DNA from: an uncultured Pelagibacteraceae bacterium
Lineage (GTDB): Bacteria > Pseudomonadota > Alphaproteobacteria > Pelagibacterales > Pelagibacteraceae
Direction of reading: 5' to 3'
NCBI GenBank assembly: GCA_902536385.1
Contig: CACAWY010000006.1
Span: forward strand, 1-64,000
DNA: 64,000 bases
Positions 48,235-56,784 of this stretch are shown in pieces. The first letter of the stretch is position 1, and every line of letters begins with the position of its first letter. The notes beneath the pieces are model-generated. The model made no database searches and was not told the origin of the DNA. It saw only the letters and a list, made by a program, of their open reading frames with translations. The position numbers and the translations under genes are program-made.

Positions 48235-49899
48235 TTATTTTTCCTCCTTTACTTCCTCGAGTTTAGCGTCAGGAAAAGCTTTTTCTATCTCTTTTGCTAT
48301 TTGACTTTTTTTGAATTCCCTTATTTGCTCATCTCTGCTTGCTAAATTTTGTTCATAAATACTTTTTGCTTGTGAATTTTTACTCAAGGAGATAATCCAT
48401 CTTTCTCCAGTCCATTTAAGTAATTTCTCGGTTAAATTTTTTATAAAATTTTCATTTAACTTATGATTAAAACTAATATCTATACTTCCTCTATTAAAGC
48501 TAACTAATTTAACATTTCTCTCTAAATCATATTTTAATTCAATCTCTCGCTCATTATCAGCAATGTTTATTAAATCTTGAAAACTTTTAATTTCTATTTT
48601 TGATTTTAAATTTTGATTTGAAACTTTCTTTATCGGTTCTGTTTTAATTTGATTAGTATTTTTAAGTTGATTTTTAATTTGGTTAGTCAGATTTGTTTCT
48701 GGCAAATTTTCATCACCATTTGATAAATTTTTTTGAATATCTATATCTTCATTTATTTTATCATTTGCGTTATCTCGATCGTTTAAATTTTTTAAATGTA
48801 CTAATTGCATTATGTACATTTCCAGAGTCAAGTTTTCATTTCCTACTATACGAAGATCATCGATAGTTTTAATAGTGAACTGCCAAAACAACCCTATATC
48901 TTGCATATCTATATTTTTCGAAAACTGCTCAATCATAGAGGTTTCTGTTTCTGAAATTGACATATCTTTTTCTATGGGTCCTAAATTTATTCTTCTACTA
49001 AATAAGTATAAAACCTCTAAAATATCATTAAGAAAGTTTTTTGCATCTAGACCATCATTGATAAGCTCTCTCAAATTTTGCACTGCTTCTTTCTCTTTCC
49101 CGCTTAAAATATCTTTAAATAACATAATTACTCTTGTTTTATCGGCGAGACCAAGCATCTTTCTCACATCATTCTCTTGTATTTGTTTGTTATTTTCTAC
49201 TGATTGAGAAATTAAAGCTCTATCAAGTAACGAGATAGAATCTCTAAGTGACCCTTCCGAATTTTTTGCAATTAACTTTATTGCATCATCTGAAATGTTA
49301 CCTTTTTCTTTAAAAGAGATATTTTTTAAATGTTCAACTATTTGATCAGTGGCAACTCGTTTTAAATCAAACCTTTGACACCTAGATAATATTGTTACAG
49401 GAATTTTCCTTACTTCAGTTGTAGCTAATATAAATTTTAAACTTGGTGGTGGTTCTTCTAGTGTCTTCAATAAACCATTAAATGCTTGTTTTGATAACAT
49501 ATGAACTTCATCAATTATAAAGATCTTAAACTTAGCACTTGTAGGAGAATATTTTGAATTTTCAATTAGTTCCCTTATATCGTCTATACCTGTTTTTGAA
49601 GCAGCATCCATTTCTAAAATATCAATATGATTTGAATTAATAATTTGTTGGCAAGAGGAACAAAATTTATCAATTGAACATTTTAACTTTGAGTTAAGAT
49701 TGCTTTCACAATTCAAGGCTTTAGCAATTAATCTTGCTGTTGTTGTTTTTCCAACACCTCTAATACCAGTAAGTAAATAAGCGTTAGGAGTTTTTCCAAG
49801 TTTAATGGCATTGATAATAGTTTGAGCCATTATTTCTTGGCCAATCAAATCTTTAAATTCTTGCGGTCTATATTTAAGTGCTAAAATTTTGTTTGTCAT
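48235..49899 (-). CDS. dnaX: DNA polymerase III subunits gamma/tau
   Basis: A 554-residue clamp-loader ATPase. Walker A is GIRGVGKTTTARL (about residues 44-56), zinc-binding cysteines occur in CESN...CSIDKFCSSCQQI (about 69-88), Walker B/DExH is FIIDEVHMLS (about 127-136), and sensor 1 and the arginine-finger region SRCQRFDL (about 172-179) follow. The tau-specific C-terminus is short. There is no convincing programmed frameshift site in the middle of the gene. The ATG lies about 10 nt after the SRP RNA 3' end without a Shine-Dalgarno motif. Confidence 0.96.
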   Translation of the reverse strand: MTNKILALKYRPQEFKDLIGQEIMAQTIINAIKLGKTPNAYLLTGIRGVGKTTTARLIAKALNCESNLNSKLKCSIDKFCSSCQQIINSNHIDILEMDAASKTGIDDIRELIENSKYSPTSAKFKIFIIDEVHMLSKQAFNGLLKTLEEPPPSLKFILATTEVRKIPVTILSRCQRFDLKRVATDQIVEHLKNISFKEKGNISDDAIKLIAKNSEGSLRDSISLLDRALISQSVENNKQIQENDVRKMLGLADKTRVIMLFKDILSGKEKEAVQNLRELINDGLDAKNFLNDILEVLYLFSRRINLGPIEKDMSISETETSMIEQFSKNIDMQDIGLFWQFTIKTIDDLRIVGNENLTLEMYIMQLVHLKNLNDRDNANDKINEDIDIQKNLSNGDENLPETNLTNQIKNQLKNTNQIKTEPIKKVSNQNLKSKIEIKSFQDLINIADNEREIELKYDLERNVKLVSFNRGSIDISFNHKLNENFIKNLTEKLLKWTGERWIISLSKNSQAKSIYEQNLASRDEQIREFKKSQIAKEIEKAFPDAKLEEVKEEK

Positions 49900-49908
49900 T
49901 TATATTTC

Positions 49909-50002
49909 AAAAGAGGCAGGCAACAACCTGAAAAATTTTCACTACGGCTGCTTCTTTTCAGACCTGACCGGGTTTATGAAACATCCACCTGATGCCAACC
50001 TC
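49909..50002 (-). ncRNA. ffs: Signal recognition particle RNA (4.5S, bacterial small type)
   Basis: On the minus strand the core GGTCAGGTC-TGAAAA-GAAGCAGCC (49939-49962 region) matches the universal SRP RNA domain IV, with a GAAA tetraloop and the asymmetric loops bound by Ffh. The flanks pair: 5' GAGGTTGGCA with 3' TTGCCTGCCTC. The 3' end is CTCTTTT. The predicted length of about 94 nt is normal. It lies between pheA and dnaX. A near-consensus promoter sits immediately upstream. Confidence 0.95.
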
Positions 50003-50008
50003 AGTATG

Positions 50009-50038
50009 ATTATATCAAGATAAATTTAAATACTACAA
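50009..50038 (-). promoter_or_regulatory. Promoter of the SRP RNA gene
   Basis: On the minus strand TTGTAG (50038-50033) and a perfect TATAAT (50014-50009) are separated by 18 nt. The -10 box ends 6 nt before the predicted first base of the RNA (50002), the ideal distance. It may also serve dnaX-ybaB-recR by read-through. Confidence 0.65.
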
Positions 50039-50060
50039 GAGTAGAATTGAATTTTGTGGA

Positions 50061-50903
50061 CTATTTTTGTCTAAATGATGAGGCTTCATAAACCCCCAAT
50101 ATATCTAAAGTTTCAGTATGAAATCCGAGTTCCTCCAAAGCCTTTTTTACTTCAGGTTGTTCTATATGACCCTCTAAATCTAAATAAAAATTTGCTTGAT
50201 CAAAAGTATTTTTAACCGAAAAGCTCTCTAGTTTAGTTAAATTTACCTGATTGGTGGCAAAACCACCTAAACATTTGTAAAGTGCTGATGGTTCGCTTTT
50301 GACCCTAAATATACAGCTTGTTATAAATTTTTTGCTATTATTAAATTCAGGTTGTTGAATACTTTTTCCCATTATTAAAAAGCGCGTAACATTTCCTTTC
50401 TCATCTTCAATATTTTTTTCTAAAATTTTTAAATCATATATTTTTGCCGAAAGTTCTGACGCAATAGCTGCTATTGATTTATCATCTCCCTCTGCTAAAT
50501 CCTTTGCTGAACCAGCAGTATCAGCAGAAATTATTGGTTTAAATTTTTTTTTATTAATTAAGTTCTGGCATTGCCCGATAGCTTGTGCATGACTTCTAAC
50601 GAATTTGATATCATCAATACTGGCTTCTTGTTTACAAAGTAAATTATGTTCTACTGGTTGGAAATATTCTCCATGAATTTGTAGCTTATACTTTGTAAGA
50701 AGATAATGAATATCTGCAACTCTTCCAGCTAAAGAATTTTCAATAGGAATAACTAACTGGTAGCTTGGATCTTTATAAACTTGTTTAAATGTTTCTTCAA
50801 AAGTTGTACAAGTTTTTATTTCAGCACCTTTATATAAATTTTCAACAGCAATGTGTGAATAAGCTCCAAGTTCACCTTGTATTGCGATTTTTTTTTTATT
50901 CAT
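50061..50903 (-). CDS. pheA: Prephenate dehydratase
   Basis: A 280-residue monofunctional enzyme making phenylpyruvate from prephenate. It starts I-A-I-Q-G-E-L-G-A-Y-S-H-I-A and has the substrate-binding segments PIENSLAGRV (about residues 56-65), SADTAGSAKDLAEG (about 124-137) and GNVTRFLIMG (about 169-178). The C-terminal ACT domain (regulatory phenylalanine site) includes GALYK-like SEPSALYKCLGGFA and NLTKLESFSVKN. No chorismate mutase domain is fused. It overlaps kdsB by 8 bp. Confidence 0.95.
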   Translation of the reverse strand: MNKKKIAIQGELGAYSHIAVENLYKGAEIKTCTTFEETFKQVYKDPSYQLVIPIENSLAGRVADIHYLLTKYKLQIHGEYFQPVEHNLLCKQEASIDDIKFVRSHAQAIGQCQNLINKKKFKPIISADTAGSAKDLAEGDDKSIAAIASELSAKIYDLKILEKNIEDEKGNVTRFLIMGKSIQQPEFNNSKKFITSCIFRVKSEPSALYKCLGGFATNQVNLTKLESFSVKNTFDQANFYLDLEGHIEQPEVKKALEELGFHTETLDILGVYEASSFRQK

Positions 50904-51633
50904 TTTTTTCCATCAGTTTTTTAACTTTAATTAAATCTTTTTCTGTATCTACACTTAAAGGTGAAGAGTCAACGTAACCTACATGAATTGACATTTTATT
51001 TTCCATAGCTCTAAGTTGCTCAAGTTTCCTTTCAATTTCAAGCTTTGATCTTTTAAAGTTTACATATCTTAATAAAGCATTACTAGTAAAGGCATAAATT
51101 CCGATATGATGATAAATTAAACAATCTGTTTTAGGATTTTTTCTAACAAAATCTATTGCCTCAATAAAATTTCCCACCTTCATTTTTTCCTTTACTAAAA
51201 CTTTAACAATATTTTCGTTGTTAAGTTCAGCAGAGGAATTGAGACTACTTGCTAAAGTTCCAATATCACATTTGTTTTGCTTCATGTAATTTATTAAAGT
51301 TTTGATGTCTTTTGGCTCAATATTTGGCATATCGCCCTGGAGGTTGACTATAATACTTGGACTCCCCTTTAAGGCGTTTTTATAAACTTCAAAAATTCTA
51401 TCAGTTCCTGTTTGGTGGTCGATTGATGTTTTTATAGCTTCTCCGCCATAATTTTTAACTAATTCAATTATTTTTTGATCTGGTGTTGCTACAAAAACCT
51501 CACCTCCTAATGATTTTTTTGCAGCTTCAATGACGTGAAGTATCATCTCTTTATTGTTAATAAGCTTCAAAGGTTTGTTTGGCAATCTTTGAGCGTCTAA
51601 TCTGGTTGGTATTATTATTGCAGTTTTATTCAT
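50896..51633 (-). CDS. kdsB: 3-deoxy-manno-octulosonate cytidylyltransferase
   Basis: A 245-residue CMP-Kdo synthetase providing the activated sugar for WaaA. It has the N-terminal nucleotide motif IIPTRLDAQRLPNKPL (about residues 6-21), DHQTGTDRIFEV (about 92-103), VNLQGDMPNI (about 115-124) and HIGIYAFTSNALLRY (about 182-196). The ATG at 51633 is preferred over an in-frame TTG at 51648, which lies inside a hairpin. pheA follows with an 8-bp overlap. Confidence 0.95.
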   Translation of the reverse strand: MNKTAIIIPTRLDAQRLPNKPLKLINNKEMILHVIEAAKKSLGGEVFVATPDQKIIELVKNYGGEAIKTSIDHQTGTDRIFEVYKNALKGSPSIIVNLQGDMPNIEPKDIKTLINYMKQNKCDIGTLASSLNSSAELNNENIVKVLVKEKMKVGNFIEAIDFVRKNPKTDCLIYHHIGIYAFTSNALLRYVNFKRSKLEIERKLEQLRAMENKMSIHVGYVDSSPLSVDTEKDLIKVKKLMEKNE

Positions 51634-51638
51634 AATTA

Positions 51639-51655
51639 TGCGTCTCAAAGACGCA
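51639..51655 (-). promoter_or_regulatory. Perfect hairpin directly upstream of kdsB
   Basis: TGCGTCT-ttg-AGACGCA (minus strand) is a perfect 7-bp stem with a 3-nt loop and four G-C pairs, ending 5 nt before the kdsB ATG where a ribosome binding site would be. It could be an RNA element limiting initiation or a DNA operator. No T-run follows, so it is not a terminator for kdsB-direction transcription. Confidence 0.45.
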
Positions 51656-51724
51656 AAATAATATGGTAATTTTAAGTTTTTTTTATATAACTCGTGTTAT
51701 ACCTCTAAAATACTTACCAAAATT

Positions 51725-52270
51725 ATGGATAGTTTTGAAATAAATAAAATAATAGCTGCAGTTCTATTAACCGCTTTAATTATAATAGGTATAGGCAAAT
51801 TCGCCGACATATTATTCCATGTAGATAAGCCAAAAATATCAGCTTATAAAGTTGAAGGATTAGAAACAGCCTCGGCTTCAAATCTAGATGAAAAAAAAGA
51901 AGTAGTAGCTGCAGTGGTTGATATTAAAGCTCTTTTGGCAATGGGAGATTTAGCACATGGAGAAAAAGTTTTTAAAAAATGCAGTGCATGTCATCAAATA
52001 GCTGCAGGTGGAAAGAATATGATTGGTCCAAACTTATGGAGTGTAATAGGAAGAACTGCTGGATCCGTTAACGATTATAAATACTCCAAAGCAATGATTG
52101 CCTACGGTAAGGAATGGACATTTGAAGAGATGAACAGCTATTTAATCAAACCACAAGCATACATCAAGGGAACTAAAATGGCTTTTGCTGGATTAAGAAA
52201 AGAAAAAGATAGAGCTTCGGTTATTTTGTACATGAATTCAAAAGGTGAAAATCCAAAACCTTTACCTTAG
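51725..52270 (+). CDS. Membrane-anchored cytochrome c (CycM/c552-like)
   Basis: A 181-residue class I cytochrome c. An N-terminal uncleaved helix (about residues 9-30) anchors it to the membrane, followed by a linker and the heme domain with C-S-A-C-H at 86-90. The conserved GPNLWSVIGRTAG stretch follows, and the distal Met152 is in GTKMAFAGL. It matches alphaproteobacterial CycM-type cytochromes that carry electrons from the bc1 complex to aa3 oxidase. It would be the partner of the oxidase encoded at 14078-18880. Confidence 0.93.
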   Translation: MDSFEINKIIAAVLLTALIIIGIGKFADILFHVDKPKISAYKVEGLETASASNLDEKKEVVAAVVDIKALLAMGDLAHGEKVFKKCSACHQIAAGGKNMIGPNLWSVIGRTAGSVNDYKYSKAMIAYGKEWTFEEMNSYLIKPQAYIKGTKMAFAGLRKEKDRASVILYMNSKGENPKPLP

Positions 52271-53193
52271 TCCAGACACCATTTGATAATACTTTTTTGA
52301 GCATGCACTCTGTTCAAGGCTTGCCTCCAAACTACTGATTGGTTTCCATCAATAACATCATCAGTAACTTCTTCACCTCTACCAACAGGTAGACAATGCA
52401 TAAATATCGCATTTACATTAGCTTTATTCATTAATTTTTTGTTTACTTGATAAGGTTTTAATATTTTCTTTTTTGCTGATTTATTTACTTTATCGTTCAT
52501 TGATATCCATTTATCTGTCATTATGCAGTCCGAATTCTTAACAGCTTCTAAAGGTTTAGTTGTAATTGTTAAATTTACTTTATTTTTTTTTGCCCAACTT
52601 AATATCTTTTTATTTGGAGAATATTTTTTAGGACACCCAATGATTACTTTAAAATTAAATTTTCCTGCAGCCTCAATGAGAGAGTTAGACATATTATTAT
52701 TTCCATCACCTAACCATGAAATTGTCTTACCTTCTATTGTGCCATTACTTTCTTCATAAGTTAAAACGTCAGACATAATTTGACATGGATGACTTAAATC
52801 TGAAAGACCGTTGATAATAGGAATATCTAAATATTTACCAAATTCCTCAAGATTTTTATGAGATGAAGTTCTCAGCATTACTATATCCACATACTCAGTT
52901 AAAACCTTTGCTGTATCTCTTAAAGTTTCATCACCTTTTCCATAATGTATACCATCTGGATTTAAAATAATTGATGATCCACCTAATTGTTTAACAGCAA
53001 TATCAAAAGACATTCTTGTTCTTGTAGATGGTTTTTCAAAAATCATTGCCATTGTTTTTCCGTCAAAGGGTTTATCGTTATCTGCTGCAGATTTATTTAA
53101 ACCAGTTCTATTATTCTTTCTCTTTTTCGCTTCTTCAATTATCTCTCTTAGTTCCTCTGAGGAACAGTCAGAGATATTTATGAAATTTTTCAT
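52267..53193 (-). CDS. argF: Ornithine carbamoyltransferase
   Basis: A 308-residue transcarbamylase forming citrulline from ornithine and carbamoyl phosphate. The carbamoyl-phosphate loop STRTRMSFD is at about residues 56-64, HPCQ at about 137-140 (SDLSHPCQIMSD), and the ornithine-loop HCLPVGRGEEVTDDV near 266-280. The 232-region DKWISMND corresponds to the SMG-type loop. It overlaps argD by 4 bp, so the two arginine genes are coupled. Confidence 0.96.
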   Translation of the reverse strand: MKNFINISDCSSEELREIIEEAKKRKNNRTGLNKSAADNDKPFDGKTMAMIFEKPSTRTRMSFDIAVKQLGGSSIILNPDGIHYGKGDETLRDTAKVLTEYVDIVMLRTSSHKNLEEFGKYLDIPIINGLSDLSHPCQIMSDVLTYEESNGTIEGKTISWLGDGNNNMSNSLIEAAGKFNFKVIIGCPKKYSPNKKILSWAKKNKVNLTITTKPLEAVKNSDCIMTDKWISMNDKVNKSAKKKILKPYQVNKKLMNKANVNAIFMHCLPVGRGEEVTDDVIDGNQSVVWRQALNRVHAQKSIIKWCLD

Positions 53194-54356
53194 CTGAATT
53201 TCTTACAAACTTTTTCAATTATTTTTAATCCTAAATTTATTTCACTCTTTGTGACATTTAAAGGAGGCAAAAGTCTGACAACATTTTCAGCTGCTCTTAC
53301 AGTAAGTAAATTATTGTCTAAAAGCTTTTGTATGAATTTAGCATGATTAACATAAAGACAAAGTCCAATAAGTAGTCCTTTACCTCTGACTTCTTTTATA
53401 ATCTTAGGATACTTATTTTTAATTTTATCTAGTTGATTTAAAAAATATTTTCCATTTTTACTTACATTATTTAAAAAACCTTTTTTAAATATTACATCCA
53501 TAACTGCATTTCCAGCGCTCATTGCTAAAGGGTTTCCTCCAAACGTTGATCCATGGGTTCCCGGTCTCATACCTGAGGCAACTTTCTTGTTAACTAAAAC
53601 TGCACCTATTGGAAAACCTCCGCCAATTCCTTTTGCTATTGGAACAATATCAGGTTTGATTTTTGCATATTCAAAAGCTAAAAATTTACCGCTTCTTCCA
53701 ATACCACATTGTACTTCATCAAGAATTAACAAAATTTTTTTCTTATTACATATTTTTCTAAGACCCTTTAGACAAATATCTGGAATAACTTTAATGCCCC
53801 CTTCACCCATAATTGTCTCAACCATAATAGCAGCAGTCCTGCTGGTTATCGCTTTTTCTAAACCTTTGTGATCACCAAAATTAAAATGATCAAAGCCGTC
53901 TACTTTAGGTTTAAAACCTTCAATAGCTTTTTTACTATTACTGGCAAAAATAGCTGCGATAGTTCTTCCATGGAAACTATTATTAATGCAAAGAACTCTA
54001 TTTTTTCTTGGTTGACCTTTTGAATAAAAATATCTTCTAGCAAATTTAATAGCTGCCTCTGTTGCTTCAGCACCAGAATTTTGAAAAGTTACATAATCAG
54101 CAAATGTTTTTTGGGCTAATCTTTTTGCCAATCTCTCTTGCTCAGGGATAGTAAACACGTTTGAAACGTGCCATAATTTTTTAGATTGCTTATTTATTGA
54201 TCTAATTAAATGGTCATTGGCATGGCCAAGACAGTTTACAGCAATCCCTTGGACAAAATCTAAATATTTCTTTCCATTAGTTGCATACAAGAAACTTCCT
54301 TTTCCCTTGGAAAAAGAGATTTTCTTTCTGTTATAAGTATTTAAAATTTTACTCAT
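53190..54356 (-). CDS. argD: Acetylornithine aminotransferase
   Basis: A 388-residue class III PLP aminotransferase. Features include FVQGIAVNCLGH (about residues 33-44), FQNSGAEATEAAIKFAR (about 94-110), SFHGRT (about 129-134), LLILDEVQCGIGRSGKF (about 210-226) and the PLP lysine in PIAKGIGGGFPIGA (about 240-253), then GTHGSTFGGNPLA. It acts in arginine synthesis and possibly also as the succinyldiaminopimelate aminotransferase. It overlaps both argF and the upstream permease gene by 4 bp. Confidence 0.95.
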   Translation of the reverse strand: MSKILNTYNRKKISFSKGKGSFLYATNGKKYLDFVQGIAVNCLGHANDHLIRSINKQSKKLWHVSNVFTIPEQERLAKRLAQKTFADYVTFQNSGAEATEAAIKFARRYFYSKGQPRKNRVLCINNSFHGRTIAAIFASNSKKAIEGFKPKVDGFDHFNFGDHKGLEKAITSRTAAIMVETIMGEGGIKVIPDICLKGLRKICNKKKILLILDEVQCGIGRSGKFLAFEYAKIKPDIVPIAKGIGGGFPIGAVLVNKKVASGMRPGTHGSTFGGNPLAMSAGNAVMDVIFKKGFLNNVSKNGKYFLNQLDKIKNKYPKIIKEVRGKGLLIGLCLYVNHAKFIQKLLDNNLLTVRAAENVVRLLPPLNVTKSEINLGLKIIEKVCKKFR

Positions 54357-55165
54357 GATTTTATTTTATAACCTTTTTTATACAATAAATAACAAACAAG
54401 CCAGCTAACAAAGCTTAAGGTAGTTAAATATATCAAACCAATAGAGATTGAACCGTCTGAAGTGCCAATAAAACTGTATCTAAAACCATCAATCATATAA
54501 AAAAATGGATTAACTTTACTTACTGCTTGCAAAAAGTCAGGAAGTCTTTCTATTGAATAAAAAGTGCCTGATAAGAAAGATAATGGCACTATTACAAAAT
54601 TAGTGACTGTTGCCATATGATCGAATTTTTCAGCCCATAGTCCAGCAATTATTCCTATGTTTCCCAAAACAAAAGAAGAAAGTAACGTAAAGGCTATGAG
54701 CGTTAAATAGTTTTTTATTTCAATATCTAAAATTAATTTAAATACAATAATTGAAACTATTCCAATTAATACACTTCTTGTTACCGCCGCAAGAGAAACT
54801 GAGATGGTAACTTCTCCAGCAGACAAGGGAGCGAATAATAAATCAACTATAGTTCCATCAATTTTTTTAATCATAAAGGATGATGAGGAATGAGAAAAAG
54901 ATTGCTGAATTACTTGCATAGAAATCAACCCAGGCGCTAAAAAAGTTATAAAAGGAACTCCAAGAACTTCCCCTCTATCTGTTCCAATAGCTAAAGATAA
55001 AACAAGTAAAAAGAGTAAAGATGAAATTAGTGGAGAAAAAATAGTTTGTATCCACACAATTAAGAATCTTAGAACTTCTTTTTTATATAAAGTCCATGTT
55101 CCGTACCAGTTAACTAATCCAAATCTTCTTTTTCCAATTTTATATTTTTTCGAAATTTCAACCAT
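54353..55165 (-). CDS. ABC-2 type transporter permease
   Basis: A 270-residue membrane protein with about six helices and the ABC-2 permease pattern: cytoplasmic N-terminus KEVLRFLIVWIQTIFSPLISSLLFLLV, a central F-L-A-P-G-L-I-S-M-Q-V stretch, and FLSGTFYSIERLPDFLQAVSKVNPFFYMIDGFRYSFIG (split, about residues 193-232). It resembles YadH/NodJ-type exporters. No ATPase gene is next to it, so the partner must be elsewhere. It overlaps argD by 4 bp, which looks like an operon of convenience. Substrate unknown. Confidence 0.88.
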   Translation of the reverse strand: MVEISKKYKIGKRRFGLVNWYGTWTLYKKEVLRFLIVWIQTIFSPLISSLLFLLVLSLAIGTDRGEVLGVPFITFLAPGLISMQVIQQSFSHSSSSFMIKKIDGTIVDLLFAPLSAGEVTISVSLAAVTRSVLIGIVSIIVFKLILDIEIKNYLTLIAFTLLSSFVLGNIGIIAGLWAEKFDHMATVTNFVIVPLSFLSGTFYSIERLPDFLQAVSKVNPFFYMIDGFRYSFIGTSDGSISIGLIYLTTLSFVSWLVCYLLYKKGYKIKS

Positions 55166-55301
55166 TGATAGTCTTATAACCTGTTATTAAAAAAACTGTG
55201 CAAAACTAAATCTACTCACAGCTTTGATGCGTTTTAATGTTTTAAACCCCAATATTATGCCCTAAGTTTTAAATAATTACTAAATATTGTAATTATATAC
55301 T

Positions 55302-55793
55302 ATGAGTTGGACAGAAGAAAAAGTCGCTAAATTAAAAGAACTCTGGTCTAAAGGGCATACTGCAAGTCAGATAGCCGAAGCATTAGGTGACACCACTAGA
55401 AACGCAGTAATTGGAAAAGCTCATAGGTTAAATTTAGAAGCTAGAGCGCCTTCTAAGCAATCAAATTCACCTAGAACCAATGATAATAAGCAGATTAGAA
55501 GAGGGCCAGCGCCAACATCAAGAAAAGCTAAATTTCAATCAATTTTATTAGATAAAAACTTCGAGCCAGAAAACCCTAAATCACTTGAAGAGCTTACTGA
55601 TGAAACGTGCAAGTGGCCTATAGGTCATCCTAATGAGGAGAAATTCTATTTTTGCGGTAGAAAACCTGAAGGAGATTTTCCTTATTGCAAACTTCATGTT
55701 TTGTATGCCTTTCAACCTAAAAATCAAAAAGACGATGATCTTGGTGATGAGATTCCAGAATTTATCGAGAAAAAAGTTAAGGCCTCAGGGTAA
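55302..55793 (+). CDS. gcrA: GcrA cell cycle regulator
   Basis: A 163-residue protein starting MSWTEEKVAKLKELWSKGHTASQIAEALGDTTRNAVIGKAHRL (split), the helix-turn-helix domain of GcrA. It ends in a C-terminal domain with C-K-W-P-I-G-H-P near residue 105 and the cysteine-bearing FCGRKPEGDFPYCKLHVLYAF. GcrA binds sigma-70 and methylated GANTC promoters in alphaproteobacteria to control cell division genes. A CcrM methylase is not in this window. It is divergent from the ABC permease gene, with 136 bp between them. Confidence 0.94.
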   Translation: MSWTEEKVAKLKELWSKGHTASQIAEALGDTTRNAVIGKAHRLNLEARAPSKQSNSPRTNDNKQIRRGPAPTSRKAKFQSILLDKNFEPENPKSLEELTDETCKWPIGHPNEEKFYFCGRKPEGDFPYCKLHVLYAFQPKNQKDDDLGDEIPEFIEKKVKASG

Positions 55794-55804
55794 TTCAAAC
55801 GTAA

Positions 55805-56032
55805 ATGGAATTTATTAAAAAATACCTTAAGTGGTTAAGCACTTTTTTAGTCTTAACGGGAATACTATTAACTAACTTAAATATTTATCCAGTAAATATA
55901 ATGTTCCATGGCGCAGGAGTTGTAGGTTGGACGATAGCTGGTTTTTTATCAAAAGATAAAGCTATTCTTACAAACTTCGGATTACAAATTCCTTTATTTT
56001 TAATAGGATTCTATCAATTGTTACTTCAATGA
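55805..56032 (+). CDS. Small two- to three-helix membrane protein
   Basis: A 75-residue hydrophobic protein. Helices are predicted at about residues 10-28, 32-48 and 55-74, with the conserved-looking core NIYPVNIMFHGAGVVGWTIAGFLSKDKA (split). Similar small integral membrane proteins of unknown function occur in other marine bacteria (DUF6552-like by recollection, not checked). It lies 11 bp after gcrA and overlaps the aquaporin gene by 4 bp, so the three are probably one unit. Confidence 0.8.
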   Translation: MEFIKKYLKWLSTFLVLTGILLTNLNIYPVNIMFHGAGVVGWTIAGFLSKDKAILTNFGLQIPLFLIGFYQLLLQ

Positions 56033-56679
56033 AAAATAGAATATTTATAGGTGAATTTATAGGTAGTGCTTTTTTAGTCATGATCATAGTTGGTTCTGGG
56101 ATAATGGCTCAAAATTTGACTAGAGACTTTGCCGTCATGTTATTAGCTAATACTATTGCAACTGGCGCAGGATTATTTGTTTTAATAAATTCAATTGCAA
56201 ATATTTCTGGAGCTCACTTTAATCCTGTTGTTACAATGACAATGTATTTCACAAAAAAAATTAAAAAAGACTTAATTTTTACTTATATAAGTGCCCAAAT
56301 TTTAGGATGTTTATTGGGAGTAATGCTCGCAAATTTCATGTTTGATTTACCCTTTATAGAATTATCAAGCAAAGCTAGACCAGGGTTTAATATTTTTATT
56401 GCAGAAGTTATAGCAACTTTTGGTTTAATTTTTATAATTTTTGGTTCACTAAAAAATGGAACTGTTGCAGTTGCTGCATCCGTTGCAACTTATATTACTG
56501 CTGGGTATTGGTTTACTTCATCAACTTCTTTTGCTAACCCTGCGGTTGCATTAGCTAGAACTTTCACTGATACATTTACAGGTATAAACTATTTAAATAC
56601 ACCTACTTACATAGTTGCAGAAATTATTGGTGCTTTTTTAGCTTTATTTATAATTCAGAAAATTTTTTTCAAAAAATAA
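56029..56679 (+). CDS. Aquaporin (MIP) family channel, AqpS-like
   Basis: A 216-residue six-helix channel protein. The first half-helix motif is GAHFNPVVT (N65-P-V, not N-P-A), and the second is SFANPAVALARTFTDTF (N170-P-A). The selectivity-filter arginine normally directly after the second NPA is replaced by valine. The STSFANPAV.(I/L)AR.(F/L)TDTF pattern resembles aquaporins associated with arsenic genes, so the solute may be a metalloid or a small neutral compound rather than water. No arsenic gene is nearby. Confidence 0.86.
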   Translation: MKNRIFIGEFIGSAFLVMIIVGSGIMAQNLTRDFAVMLLANTIATGAGLFVLINSIANISGAHFNPVVTMTMYFTKKIKKDLIFTYISAQILGCLLGVMLANFMFDLPFIELSSKARPGFNIFIAEVIATFGLIFIIFGSLKNGTVAVAASVATYITAGYWFTSSTSFANPAVALARTFTDTFTGINYLNTPTYIVAEIIGAFLALFIIQKIFFKK

Positions 56680-56784
56680 TCCCGTGAAATGAACACGTGA
56701 AACTAGTTTAATTTTGATTAAATTTTTTGAAATATAATGTTATTAAATTTTTAAGATAATTATTCTTAATAAAAGAAAATTAAT

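Noticed and set aside
48306-48312. A run of seven A followed by G in dnaX that could be a programmed frameshift site for the gamma subunit.
   Set aside because: It lies about 20 codons before the end of the gene, so a frameshift would not produce a gamma-sized product; A-runs are common in this genome.
55196-55221. CTGTG-N16-CACAG dyad upstream of gcrA, considered as a regulator site.
   Set aside because: Arms are only 5 bp, and the spacing does not fit CRP/FNR (TGTGA-N6-TCACA). No GANTC site is present either.
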